Origin: Gammaproteobacteria bacterium
Lineage (GTDB): Bacteria > Pseudomonadota > Gammaproteobacteria > JABHGC01
Length of the DNA stretch: 64,000 bases
NCBI GenBank assembly: GCA_027077805.1
Contig: JALWTS010000015.1
Location: forward strand, 124,001 to 188,000
Direction: 5' to 3'
Shown one piece after another: positions 1 to 13,600 of this stretch (the first letter of the stretch is position 1; every line of letters begins with the position of its first letter). Made by a program: the position numbers and the translations under genes. The notes beneath the pieces are model-generated. The model did no database searches and was not told the origin of the DNA. It saw nothing but the letters and a program-made list of their open reading frames with translations.

Positions 1-2
1 TA

Positions 3-1610
3 GCTGATATCGTTTTCTTAACGATTGACGACATTTTAAATGACGCTGCGAATCATCACATAAACTGGACTATGCCGAATATTGATACCGATAGTATTGC
101 TTTTTTGCAATATACCTCAGGTTCGACAGGGATTCCCAAAGGGGTGATGGTCAGTCATGGCAATTTGATTGCTAATCAATATTGGATTCAACGCAAAGCC
201 AATACTACCGCTGATTCCACTATTGTCAGTTGGTTGCCATTGTTTCATGACTTGGGTTTAATCGGTATGATGATGCACGCTTTGTTTTTAGGGGCGCGTT
301 GTGTGTTAATGTCTCCTGCCGCCTTTATTCAAAAACCAGCACGCTGGTTACAAGCCATTAGTGATTATCAGGCGGATTTTAGTGCCGCCCCTAATTTTGC
401 CTATGATTTATGTAGCCAAAAAATTACCCAAACGCAAAAACAAACATTAGACCTGAGTTGTTGGAATGTGGCGATGAATGCTGCGGAACCTGTGCATGCG
501 GATACCGTACAACAATTTTTTGTCGCATTTGAATCCGTTGGCTTAAAAGCAAGCACTATGTCTCCTTGGTATGGTTTAGCGGAAGCGACTTTAATTGTGT
601 CAGCCAATCCATTTGATCATCCAGCGAAAACCTTAAATGTCGATAGCACTGCTTTAGAACAACGGGAAGTCGTGATTGTGTCTGCTGATTATCCTGCCCT
701 GAAAACCTTAGTCAGTTGTGGTGAGTTAAATCCTAAAGATACTGTTATTATCGTCGATCCTGAGACTTGTTATCCTTGTGCTGAAGGACACATCGGTGAA
801 ATTTGGGTGGCAGGGGATAGCGTGGCTTTAGGCTATTGGCAACGGCCAGAACTCAGCCAAATGACCATGCGGGCAAGGCTGGCTAAAATGAATGATAATG
901 AGACTTATTACGAATTTGGATCATTCAGTTATTTACGCACAGGTGATTTAGGTTTTATTGTTGACGGGCAGTTATATGTTTCTGGACGACTTAAAGATGT
1001 GATTATTATTCGGGGACAAAATTACTACCCCCAAGATATTGAGCGTTGTGTTGAATTGGCTCATCCGAGTTTAAGAGCTGCGGCTACGGCTGTTTTTACG
1101 GTCGATGATGAGGAATTAGTGGTGGTGCAAGAAATTGAACGCCGAGCCTCACCGTTAGAGGACGCTTTAACGGCGATTCGGCATAGGATTGTCGAAGAAT
1201 TTGGCATTGCAGTGAAAGCGGTCGTATTGATTAAAACCCTAAGTATTCCCAAAACCAGTAGTGGTAAAATTCAACGTAGTGCCTGTTGTCAGGCCTTTTT
1301 AAAGAATAGTTTAGAGGTAGTTGCCATATGGCAAGCCCAAGCTCAAACGGATGCGGATTATTTACCTCCTAGTGCCAAACAACAAAGTATCCAACAATGG
1401 TTAATTGAAAAATTTGCGTATTATTTACAAATGGATAGCAATGAGATTGCCATTGATACGCCATTGATGAAACAAGGTTTAGACTCCTTAGCCTTAATGA
1501 GTTTGATGGGTGAGTTAGAACAATGGTTACAGCAACGTTTATCTTTGCAATTATTATGGGATTATCCTAGCATTGCCGAATTAGCCCACTATTTAGCCAA
1601 ACAAAAAGCC
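3..1610 (+). other. NRPS loading region: fatty-acyl-AMP ligase (FAAL) and acyl carrier protein
   Basis: The A3-like core TSGSTGIPKG lies at about 114-143, followed by WLPLFHDLGLIG and YGLAEATL, which are FAAL signatures rather than amino-acid A-domain ones. The N-terminal part of the FAAL is outside the window. The carrier motif is QGLDSL, with the phosphopantetheine-accepting Ser codon at 1485-1487. FAALs make an acyl-adenylate and pass the acyl chain to the adjacent carrier protein, so the product should be N-acylated by a fatty acid. The chain length cannot be read from the sequence. Confidence 0.9.
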
Positions 1611-4600
1611 AAACAACCTCATGATTTACCTAAGTTTTATGCGCATCCTGAGCAACGTTATCAAGCGTTTGCTTTAAATCCTATTCAACAAGCCTATTGG
1701 CTAGGAAGACAAGGCTTATATCCATTAGGTGATGTCGCCTGTCATTTATATTTTGAAATGGAATTAAAACAATCAGCACTGGATTTACCACAATGGCAAA
1801 CAGCCTTACAACAAGTGATTCAACGCCATGATATGTTACGAGCAGTGATAAAAGAGGGACAACAACAGATTTTAGCAGATGTGCCTGATTATCAAATTAA
1901 AATTACCGATGTTAGCCAACAAACCGCAACCGAAATTCAGACTTATTTACAACAACAACGGCAACAATTATCACAGCAAGTATTTCTCACCGAACAATGG
2001 CCATTATTTGATATTCAAGTGTCTAAATTTGATGATAACTATCGTTTGCATTTTAGTTTTGACTTATTGATTGCCGATTTATGGAGCATTGTCGTTTGCT
2101 TGCAAGATTGGCAGGATTATTATCAAGGGAAAACCTTAGCACCTTTGTCGCTTTGTTTTAGAGATTATGTGATTTACGAACAACGCTTACAGCAAAGTGA
2201 TTATTTAAGCACGGCTAGAGAATATTGGCAACAACGCTTAAGGAACTTATTTCCACCCCCACAATTAAGTTTGGCAAAAAATCCTGATGATTTAAAGCAA
2301 ACCCAATTTACTCGATATGAATTTCAGTTATCTGCCACACAATGGCAAAGTTTAAAACAACAAGCCCAACACGTTAATATCACACCTTCCATGCTAATTT
2401 GTGCTGCTTTTGTGGAGGTTTTAGCCTATTGGAGTAAATCACCACAATTTACCTTGAATTTAACTTTATTCCAGCGTTTCCCCATAGATGCTGAGGTAAA
2501 ACGTATTATTGGTGATTTTACCAGTTTGGAATTACTGAGTGTGGATTATCAAGTAAAGCAATCGTTTTGGGCCAGAGCCAACGCCCTACAACAACAATTG
2601 CTACAAGATTTAGCCTATCGGGAAGTCAATGGTTTAGAATTATTACGAGAACGTAGCCGTGGTCAAACTCAGCCTATGGGAATGCCTGTGGTTTTTACCA
2701 GTGCCTTGCCCATTGAGCAAGCACTGAAAGCATCGGTATTTCCTTCATGGTTAGGCAAACGTGTTTATAGTATTTCCCAAACGCCACAAGTTTGGTTAGA
2801 TCATCAGGTTTATCAACAACAAGGGCAATTATTATTAAGTTGGGATGTGGTAGAGGAATTATTTCCTCATGCCATGATTGCCGATATGTTTCGCAGTTAT
2901 CAACAATTATTACAGCGTTTTGCTGCCTCATCTGAATTTGCTTGGCAAGCCGATGTCGATTTATTGCCTCAAACCCAACGGCAATTCTTAAGGGCAATTA
3001 ATCAAACCCAACACGCTTTTACACCACAATTATTACATCATGCGTTTTTTCAACAAGCGCAACAGCAACCCCAACAATTAGCCATAATAAGTCCAAGTAG
3101 CGTATTCACTTATCAAGAAGTGGCAAGCTATAGTCTAAGTGTGGCTGCCCAATTACAGCAACAAGGTTTGGTCGCAGGTGAGATTGTTGCGATTATTATG
3201 GACAAAGGCTGGGAACAAACGGTTGCGTGTTTGGCTATTTTAGTCGCAGGTGGCGTGTATTTGCCGTTAGACCCCAATTTACCGAAAGCCAGAACTGCTT
3301 ACATTTTACAAAGTTGTGGCGTTAAGCAGATTTTAAGCCAATCTCACTTAGTGAATACCCTTGAAACCGATTGTCAGCTATTAGCTATCGATCAATGGGA
3401 TTATCAAGGTCATCTGTCATTACCGCAACCCGTCAAACGTCAAGCTGATCAATTGGCCTATATTATTTTTACTTCCGGTTCTACTGGCGTACCCAAAGGG
3501 GTAATGATTAATCATCAAGGGGCATGGAATACGGTATTGACGATTAATCAACGCTTTAATATTACGCCAAAGGATCGTTTGTTCGCTTTGTCTAATCTTA
3601 ATTTTGATTTATCGGTTTATGATATATTCGGGGCTTTATCGGCAGGTGCGACTTTGGTCGTTCCACAAGCCGAACTAGAACGGCAACCTGAACATTGGGT
3701 GCCGTGTTTACAAGATTATAAGGTCAGTGTTTGGAATTCGGTTCCAGCATTAATGACTATGTTAGTCGATAGCCAATTATGGCAAACAAATACTTATTTG
3801 CGTTTGGTGTTATTAAGTGGGGATTGGATTCCATTAGATTTACCCGATAAAATTTGGCAACTGGATTCTAATATTCAAGTGATAAGTCTAGGTGGGGCAA
3901 CGGAGGCTTCAATTTGGTCAATTAGTTTTCCCATTACTGAGGTATCCGCCGATTGGCATAGTATTCCCTATGGTAAACCTTTAGCCAATCAACAATTTTA
4001 TGTATTCAATCCGAATTTAGATTATTGTCCTATTTGGGTAGTGGGTGATTTATATATTGGGGGGATTGGTTTAGCGTTAGGTTATTGGCAAGAAGCCGAT
4101 AAAACTCAAGCCCAATTTATCCAACATCCTAAAACGGGAGAGCGTTTATACAAAACAGGGGATTTAGGGCGTTATCTTGCCGATGGTAATATTGAATTTT
4201 TAGGACGAGCGGATAATCAGGTCAAAATCCAAGGGTATCGCATTGAATTAGGGGAAATTGAAGCCCAGTTAGCTCGTTGTACTGGCGTAAAAACTTGTTT
4301 AGTGCATGTATGGCAACAACAATTAGTGGCTTATTTAATCGGTGATATAGATTTAGATGTGATTCAAGCACAGTTAGCTCGGCAATTACCCCATTATATG
4401 TTGCCAAAATTTTGGATGATTTTGGAACAATTACCCTTAACCGCCAATGGTAAAATCGACAAACAAGCCTTGCCTGTGCCTAAAGTGGAACAGAAATCTA
4501 TCGTGCCACCTCAAGGTGAGATTGAAACTTGGTTGACGGAATTATGGTTACAATTATTACCTGTGGAACAACTTAGCACCGATGAGAATTTTTTTGGTCT

Positions 4601-7600
4601 AGGCGGTGATTCTTTATTAGCCACCCAAGCTGTGGCAAAAATCAATCAGCGGTTTCAAATCCAATTACCTTTTGTGCGTTTTTTTGAAGCCTCTGCCAAT
4701 ATTCAAACATTAGCCAGTTTTATTCAGCAACAGCAAGCAAATTCCGCAACATCAACACTCACCTCAACAACGGATATTGATTTAGCGACTTGGCAAAGCC
4801 ATCCACAACATCGTTACCAACCTTTTGCCTTAAATGCCATTCAACAAGCCTATTGTCTTGGTCGGCAAGGTGGGTTTGAGTTAGGCAACACCGCTTGTCA
4901 TTTCTATTTAGAAATGCAGGCCAATGATTTAGATTTATTGCGTTTAGAACAAACATGGAATCAATTAATCCAACGCCATGAAATGTTACGAGCAGTGATT
5001 TTAGCCGATGGTTTAGAACAGCAAATTTTAGAAACCGTGCCTTATTATCAAATTGCTTGTGTGGATTTAAAACATTTCGCTACCCAAGAACAACAAGCAT
5101 TATTGCAACAAAGTCGGCAGCAAATGTCTGCTCAAATTTTGGCCACTGATCAATGGCCCTTATTTGAGATTAAAGCATTTCAGTTAGCAGAAAATATCAC
5201 CCAACTGCATTTTAGTTTTGATTTATTAGTGGCTGATGTTTGGAGCTTTTTAGTATTTTCTAAGGAATGGCAGCAACTGTATCAACAATCACAATTATCA
5301 TTACCCGCCTTAGCGCTTTCATTTAGAGAGGTGATTTTAGCCGAACAACAATGGCAACAAAGCGAGGCATGGCAACAACATTGGCATTATTGGCAATCCC
5401 GCTTAGATACGTTACCACCTGCCCCTGATTTACCCTTCGCTTGCGCCCCTGCCACGATTACTCGACCCCAATTTCAACGTTATCATGCTCGTTTAAATCA
5501 GGCCTTGTGGCAACAATTACAACAACTCGCCAAACAATATCATTTGACCGTATCAATGGTGTTATGTACGGCATTTGTTGAGGTCTTAGCGTATTGGAGT
5601 CAGTCGCCTGATTTTACATTAAATCTAACATTATTTAATCGTCCACCTTGGCATCCCCAAATTAATCAATTAGTAGGTGATTTTACGTCATTAGAATTGC
5701 TAGAAATTCATTACCAATCGGATTTAAGTTTTATTGCACAAGCAGAACAGATTCAACAACAGTTATTTCAAGATTTAGAACACAGAGGTGTGAATGGCAT
5801 TGATTTAATGCGAGAATTAAATCGCCGTCAACAACGAGCGAATACCGCAGTCATGCCTGTGGTTTTTACCAGTGCCTTACCGATTCAAGACAGTGATGGC
5901 AATGAAACCTTTCCTTTATCTTGGTTAGGGAAACGTTTGTATAGCATTACGCAAACGCCACAAGTATGGCTGGATCATCAATTGTTTGAAGAACATGGCG
6001 AGTTAGTCTTTAGTTGGGATGTGGTAGAACAATTATTTCCTAAACATATGATAGCCATGATGTTTGCCACCTATCAACAACGTTTAGAAGCCTTAGCCAC
6101 CCAAGCCACATTATGGCAACAGCCTGCTCATTTGCTTGAACAGGATTGGCTTGATTTACTGCAACAATTTGAACGACCCAGTTTGGTGGCAACACCCAGA
6201 TTATTGCATCAAGCCTTGTTTGAGCATAAGCCTGATGCTACCGCAATCATCAGTCCAAAACGACGATTGAGTTATGGTGAATTGCAACAAGCCGTATTAA
6301 TTGTAGCACAACAATTACAACACCATCAGATTAAGCCGGATCAATTAGTGGCGATTGTGATGGAGAAAGGTTGGGAGCAAGTGGTGGCTTGTTGTGCTAT
6401 TTTGACCATCGGTGCGGTTTATGTGCCAATTGATCCCAATTTACCCTTAGCTAGGCAACAATATTTAATTGCTCATTGTGAGATTTCTTTAATATTAACC
6501 CAATCATGGTTAGTCGCAACGAGCAATTTATTAGCAAGCGATGTGATCAGTATTGATACCATTGATTTTCATCAGACTCCCTCACTGTCAGGCTATGTTG
6601 CCAGAGACGCTCAGGCTTTAGCGTATATTATCTTTACCTCTGGTTCCACAGGCGTGCCGAAAGGGGTAATGATGTCGCATCACGCCGTAGTCAATACGAT
6701 TGTGGATATTAATCAACGCTTCCAAGTAAGCGAAAAAGATAGCTTATTATTATTATCCCATTTAAATTTTGATTTATCGGTTTATGATATTTTTGGAGCA
6801 TTATTTGCGGGTGCTGCGTTAGTCATTCCTGAGGCAAGTTTGGAACGAGAACCCAGTTATTGGTGGCAATTATTAGCCGAACAACAGGTATCAATTTGGA
6901 ACTCAGTGCCCGCATTAATGACTATGTTGCTTGCACAAACGGAGGCCAAAACCCATTTGCCTAAGTTGCGTCTGGTTTTATTAAGTGGGGATTGGATTCC
7001 ATTAGATTTACCCCCTCAAATTCAAACCATCAATCCTGATGTTAAGGTGATGAGTTTAGGCGGAGCGACTGAGGCAGCGATTTGGTCTGTCTATTATCCT
7101 ATTAGCACGATTAAGCCAGAATGGCGTAGCATTCCTTATGGTCAGGCATTAACTGGGCAGTCGATTGTCGTGTTAAAACCTGATTTTACCATTGCCCCTG
7201 TTTGGGCAGTCGCAGAAATTTATATTGGCGGTTTCGGCTTAGCTCAAGGCTATTTTCGGGATGAAGATAAAACCAATGCCCAATTTGTGATTCATCCTAA
7301 AACCAAACAACGTTTATATCGTACGGGTGATTTAGGTCGTTATTGGCCTAATGGTCAAATTGAGTTTTTAGGACGGCAGGACTTTCAAGTTAAAATTCAG
7401 GGCTATAGAATTGAATTAGGTGAAATTGAAGCGATCATCTTACAGCAAAAAAGGGTTGTGGCGTGTACTGTAGCGGTTCATCAAGGGCAGTTAGTGGCTT
7501 ATATTGTGGCAAATAATCTTGATACCGAACAATTACGGCAATTGCTTGCACAACACCTACCGAGTTACATGGTGCCTAAACATTACTTGTTCATTGAGTC

Positions 7601-10600
7601 AATTCCATTAACTGCCAATGGGAAAGTCAATAAATCCGCCCTACCACTACCGAAATTAAATTATCAATCAAATCATGTCGTCCCTGCCAGTAATGCGACT
7701 GAGCAATGCCTATTAGAATGTTGGCAACAAATTCTAAACCAATCTCAATTTGGGATTGAAGATGATTTTTTTGCCTTAGGGGGGGATTCTATTACGGCGA
7801 CTCGGGTAGTCAGCCAAATTCGGCAACAATTACAACAGTCTTTAAGTTTGGCAGAGTTTTTTGCCCATCCCAATATTAAACAATTGGCTTTATTAATCAC
7901 TACGAAAGCACAGGATAGCACCCGCCATCAAATTGCGGTTGCGGATTATCCTGTGATTGAGCCCGATCCAGATTTATTATATTTACCTTTTGGTTTAAAT
8001 CCCATTCAACGTGCCTATTGGATGGGGCGACAAGGTCATTTTGAATTGGGCAATGTGGCTTGTCATTTTTATATGGAACTGGATGCCATCGCTTTGGATA
8101 TTCAAGGTTTGGAAATCGCTTGGAATCGATTAATTCAACGGCATCCCATGTTACGAGCAGTGATTTTAGCGGAAGGACAGCAACAAATCTTAAGGGATGT
8201 GCCTTGGTATCAAATTGTTTATCGAGATTTAACGGACTTAAGTCAGCAGGAACAACAGCAACAGTTGGCGGCGACTCGACAACATTTAGAAGCCCAAGTA
8301 TTCCAAGCGGAACATTGGCCTTTATTTGAAATTCACGCCTATGATTTCGCCACAGAACAGCAACGACAACGCATTTATTTAAGTTTTGATTTATTAATTG
8401 CCGATGTTTGGAGCTTTTTGATTTTATTTCGAGAATGGCAACATTATTATCATCATCCGCAACAAGACTTGCCCGCATTAGACTTAAGTTTTGCTGATTA
8501 TATTCGAGCCGAACAGCAATTAGAACAATTAGGTTTTTTTGCCAATGATTGGGCTTATTGGCAACAACGTTGGCCTGAATTACCACCTGCACCCGAATTA
8601 CCTTTAGCCGTCAATCCCAGTCAAGTCTTACAACCCCATTTTGTGCGTTATCAACATCAATTAGATGCCAATGTGTGGCAAGGCCTGAAACAACAAGCCC
8701 AATCTTGGGGGATCACGCCTTCCATGTTGTTATGTTCGGCTTATGCCCATGTACTGGCTCGTTGGAGTCATAATAAACAATTTACTTTAAATTTAACCTT
8801 ATTTCATCGCTTACCCTTGCATACACAAGTGGAACAATTAGTGGGAGATTTTACTGCCTTAGTATTATTGGCCATGGATTTTTCCGAACCACAGGATTTT
8901 GTCCGTCAAACCTTGGCGATTCAACAACAGTTATTGCAAGATTTGGAACATCGTAATGTCAGTGGGATTCAAGTATTGCGAGAAATGAGTCGAGAACGAG
9001 GCCATTCGGTATTTATGCCAGTGGTTTTTACCAGTGCCTTACCCGTGCAAGAAGGCGAGGTATTAGCATCCCCTACGGATTGGTTGGGTGAAAAAGTCTA
9101 TCATATTACCCAAACACCACAGGTCTGGATTGATCATCAGGTCTTTGAGGAAAATCAAGCCTTAGTATTTAACTGGGATGTCGTTGAACAATTATTCCCT
9201 GCCTCTATTATGAGCAAGATTTTTTATTGTTATTGTGAGTTCTTGCAACAATTAGCCGCTTCTCCCTCGCAATGGCAACAATCTTTCGATTTATTACCCA
9301 AAATCGATCAAACCGCTTGGCAACATTATAATGCCACGGATAAGGTCTTATCACCAAGCCCTGCTTTATTACATCAAGCCGTATGGCAGTATGCCCAAAC
9401 CCAAGCGGAAGCCATTGCAATTATTAGTTCAGAGCGAAGTCTAAGCTATCAACAACTTGCGGATTATGCCAGTCGTTTAGCCAGTGCCTTGCCAGAATTT
9501 AAGCATGCACAGCAGGGGATTGCGGTGATGATGGCAAAATCTTGGCAACAATCAGTGGCGTGTTTAGCGATTTTAGCCGCAGGGCATTACTATATTCCTA
9601 TTGATCCAAGTTTACCCTTACAGCGTAAGCAATATTTATTCAAACATTGCAACATTACTCAGGTTTTAAGCCAGTCTCAATATTTAGATGATCCTGTTTT
9701 GACTGCCACGGCAGTATCTGTCATTGCGGTGGATCAATGGGATTGGTCGAAATTGCCCCCGCTGTTACCAAGAGCGATTACGCCAAAATCATTAGCGTAT
9801 ATTATTTTTACCTCAGGCTCTACTGGCGTGCCAAAAGGAGTCATGGTATCGCACCAAGCCGTGATGAATACCATTATTGATATTAACCAGCGTTATCACC
9901 TCAATGATCAAGATTGTTTATTTGCCTTATCTAATTTAAATTTTGATCTCTCGGTCTATGATTTATTTGGGGCGTTTTATGCGGGGGCGAAAGTTTTTAT
10001 TCCTGAGGCAACATTAGAACGTGAACCCCATTATTGGTTGCAATGTTTACAACAGCAAGCGATTACCATTTGGAACTCCGTTCCTGCTTTAATGAAAATG
10101 TTAGTTGATTATCAGGCGGAGATTCAAGCACCTGATTTACGTTTGGTGATGATGAGTGGCGATTGGATCGCCTTAGATTTACCGCCTAAAATTCAGGCAA
10201 TTAATCCCGATATTGAGGTGATCAGTTTAGGCGGTGCTACTGAGGCAGCCATTTGGTCGATTGCCTATCCTATTACTCGCATTGAATCTGATTGGCGTTC
10301 GATTCCCTATGGTTATCCTTTAAGCAATCAACGATTTTACATTTTAGATAGCAATCAACAATTATGTCCTGTTGGCGTGGTTGGCGAGTTATATATTGCG
10401 GGGCTTAGTTTAGCCAAAGGTTATTATAAAGATACCGTAAAAACTGAGGAACATTTCAGCCATCATATCGGTTTAAATCAACGTTTATATCGCACAGGCG
10501 ATTTAGGACGCTTCGACCCTGCGGGTTGGATTGAGTTTTTGGGACGTAAAGATTTTCAAGTAAAAGTACAAGGTTATCGGATTGAATTAGGGGAAATTGA

Positions 10601-13600
10601 AACCGTATTAGCACAACGCTTAGGTTTAAGTCCTGCTGTGGTCAATGTCTGGAAAGATGCTAATAATCAACCTCATTTAGTTGCCTATTGCCTTGAAAGC
10701 AATGAGGTTGATATGACGACAATACCACAACAATTAGCGGATTATTTACCCAGTTATATGATTCCGCAATGGTGGGTGGCCATGAAAGCATTGCCATTAA
10801 CCGCGAATGGTAAAGTCGATAGAAATGCTTTGCCTGATCCCGTGATTCAGGAAAGCATACAACCACTGCCACAAAATCCCATGCAACAATGGTTGGCAGA
10901 ATTATGGCAGCAACTTTTAAATATTGAGGTGCTTGGCATTAATCAAGGTTTTTTTGAAGTCGGTGGGGATTCTTTGTCGGCAACAAGCGTGGTGGCAGCG
11001 ATCAGACAACATTATGGTGTTAATCTGTCCTTAGCCGATTTTTTGGGTCAGTATATGACGATTCAGGCATTAGCCGAGTATATCGCACAAGTTCCGCAAA
11101 CCGAGCAAACGGATTTAATGTCTGATTCGCAAACATTCGTCATAACAGAATTAAGCCATGACGCACAAAATCGCTATCAACCCTTTGCCTTAAATCCCAT
11201 TCAACAAGCCTATTACTTAGGACGGCAAGGTGGGGTTGAGCTAGGGAATATTGCTTGTCATTTTTATTTAGAAGTTGATACGCCATTGAATCTCACTGCT
11301 TTAAATCAAGCCTGGAATCAGTTAATTCAACGACATGATATGTTGCGTATGGTCATTATTAATGGTCAACAACAGATATTAGCCACAGTGCCAGATTATG
11401 ACATTCAATGTTTGGATTTGCGTATGGCAACACCTGAGCAACAATCCTTGCAATTAGCCCAAGTGAAACAAGGTTTAGAAGCCCAAATTTTACCCGTAGA
11501 ACAATGGCCATTATTTGAAATTCAAGCCTGTCGTTTAAGCGATGATTGTCATCGTTTGCATTTCAGTTTTGATTTATTATTAGGTGATGTTTGGAGTTTT
11601 ATGTTGTTGTTTGATGAATGGCGACAATATTATCAACAACCAGACATTCAATTAGAGGCGTTAAAGATTCAATTTCGTGATTATGTGATTGCTGAACAGT
11701 ATTATCAAGCCAATTTGCAAGCACATAAAAATTATTGGTATGCCAGAGTTGCCGATTTGCCTCTTGCACCTGAGTTACCTTTAGCCAAACGTCCTGAGAG
11801 TATTGTTCAACCACAATTTAAACGTTATTATCATTGTTTTGCTAAGAATTTGTGGCAAAAACTTAAAGCCAAAGCCAAGCAACATCAGCTCACCCCTTCA
11901 GTGGTATTATGTAGTGCTTACAATGATGTTTTGGCTTATTGGAGTAAAAGCAACGATTTTACCTTAAACCTAACCTTATTTAATCGTTTGCCATTACATC
12001 CACAAATCGAACAAATTGTAGGGGATTTTACCTCAACCTTATTATTGGAAGTGCATTATCAATTAGCCCAAAATTTTATACAGCGTTGTCAAACGTTGCA
12101 ACAGCAACTGTTTGCCGATCTCGAATATCGAGATTTAAATGGGGTGCAGGTGTTACGAGAATTACGGCGACAACGTGGACAACAACTGATTTTTCCCGTG
12201 ATTTTTACCAGTGCTTTGCCCATTCAAGATGAAACCGTTGTGGAAGCCTCGTCTTTAGATTGGTTGGGGGAACGAGTGTATAATATTTCACAAACCCCCC
12301 AAGTTTGGTTAGATCATCAAGTCTTTGAAGAAGCGGGGCAATTAATTATTAGTTGGGATGTAGTTGAGGCATTATTTCCCCAAGGTTTAATCGCCGATAT
12401 GTTTGCAGCGTTTATTCGGATTTTGGAATTACTGGTTTATTATGATTGGGCATGGCAAGCCAATGATTTTGAATTATTACCCATGACTCAACAGCAACAA
12501 CGCTTATTGCTTACGCAAACGGATAGTGTGATTGCCCCACAATTATTAAGTCAGCGATTTTGGCAACAAGTGGCGACTAATCCTGACCAAACCGCAATTA
12601 TTGCCCCTAATCAAACTTTAAGTTACCAACAATTAGCGGATTATGTGTTGACTTTAGCCTATGACTTAAAACAACAAGGCGTTGTTTCGAATCAACTGGT
12701 AGCCATTATGATGGAAAAAGGTTGGGAACAAGTGGTGGCTTGTTTGGCAATTTTAACCGTAGGGGGGGCGTATTTGCCTATTGATCCGAATTTACCGGAA
12801 TCTCGCTGGCAATATTTATTAGCGCATGCCAAGGTCAAGGTCATCTGTAGTCAATCATGGTTAATGGAACGTTGGCAAGCGGTTGATTTAACTAAAATTG
12901 CGGTTGATCAACTGCAAGCTCAACGCCTGCCTTTATTCGCTACTCCCTCAAAACCAGACGATTTAGCCTATGTCATCTTTACTTCAGGTTCGACAGGGAT
13001 TCCTAAAGGGGTCATGATTCAACATCAAGCCGTAGTTAATACTATTATTGATATTAATCAACGCTTTAACATTACGTCTAAGGATAAATTATTATTATTG
13101 TCCAATTTAAATTTTGATTTGTCGGTTTATGATATTTTTGGTGCTTTATCGGCAGGGGCAAGTTTAGTCATTCCCGACGCCAGCCAAGAACGAGAGCCAC
13201 AATATTGGCAACCATTACTGACTGAAACCAAGGTAACGGTATGGAATTCCGTCCCAGCATTAATGACTATGTTACTGGATTCGCAACCGGCTGTAGAAAC
13301 TTTGGCAAGTTTACGCTTGGTTCTACTCAGTGGCGATTGGATTCCCTTAGAGTTACCAGAAAAATTGTGGCAAATCAATGCTAAAACCCAATTAATTAGT
13401 TTGGGTGGGGCAACAGAAGCAAGTATTTGGTCAATTTATTATCCTGTGGAAAGCATAGACGAAAATTGGCATAGTATTCCTTATGGACGAGCCTTAAGCA
13501 ATCAACAATGCTATGTTTTAAATACTGAATTACAAGCCTGTCCTGATTGGGTCGTCGGGGATTTGTATATTGCTGGCGTAGGTTTAGCCTTAGGTTATTA

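Noticed and set aside
72..74. ATG at 72 as the true start of the NRPS
   Set aside because: The frame is open to the window edge and the FAAL lacks its N-terminal part, so the gene begins to the left of the window.
7900..8592. 230-codon minus-strand open frame inside the NRPS
   Set aside because: It lies wholly within intact Cy and carrier coding sequence, has no ribosome-binding site or recognisable domain, and follows from the CAA/TTG-rich codon use of the real gene.
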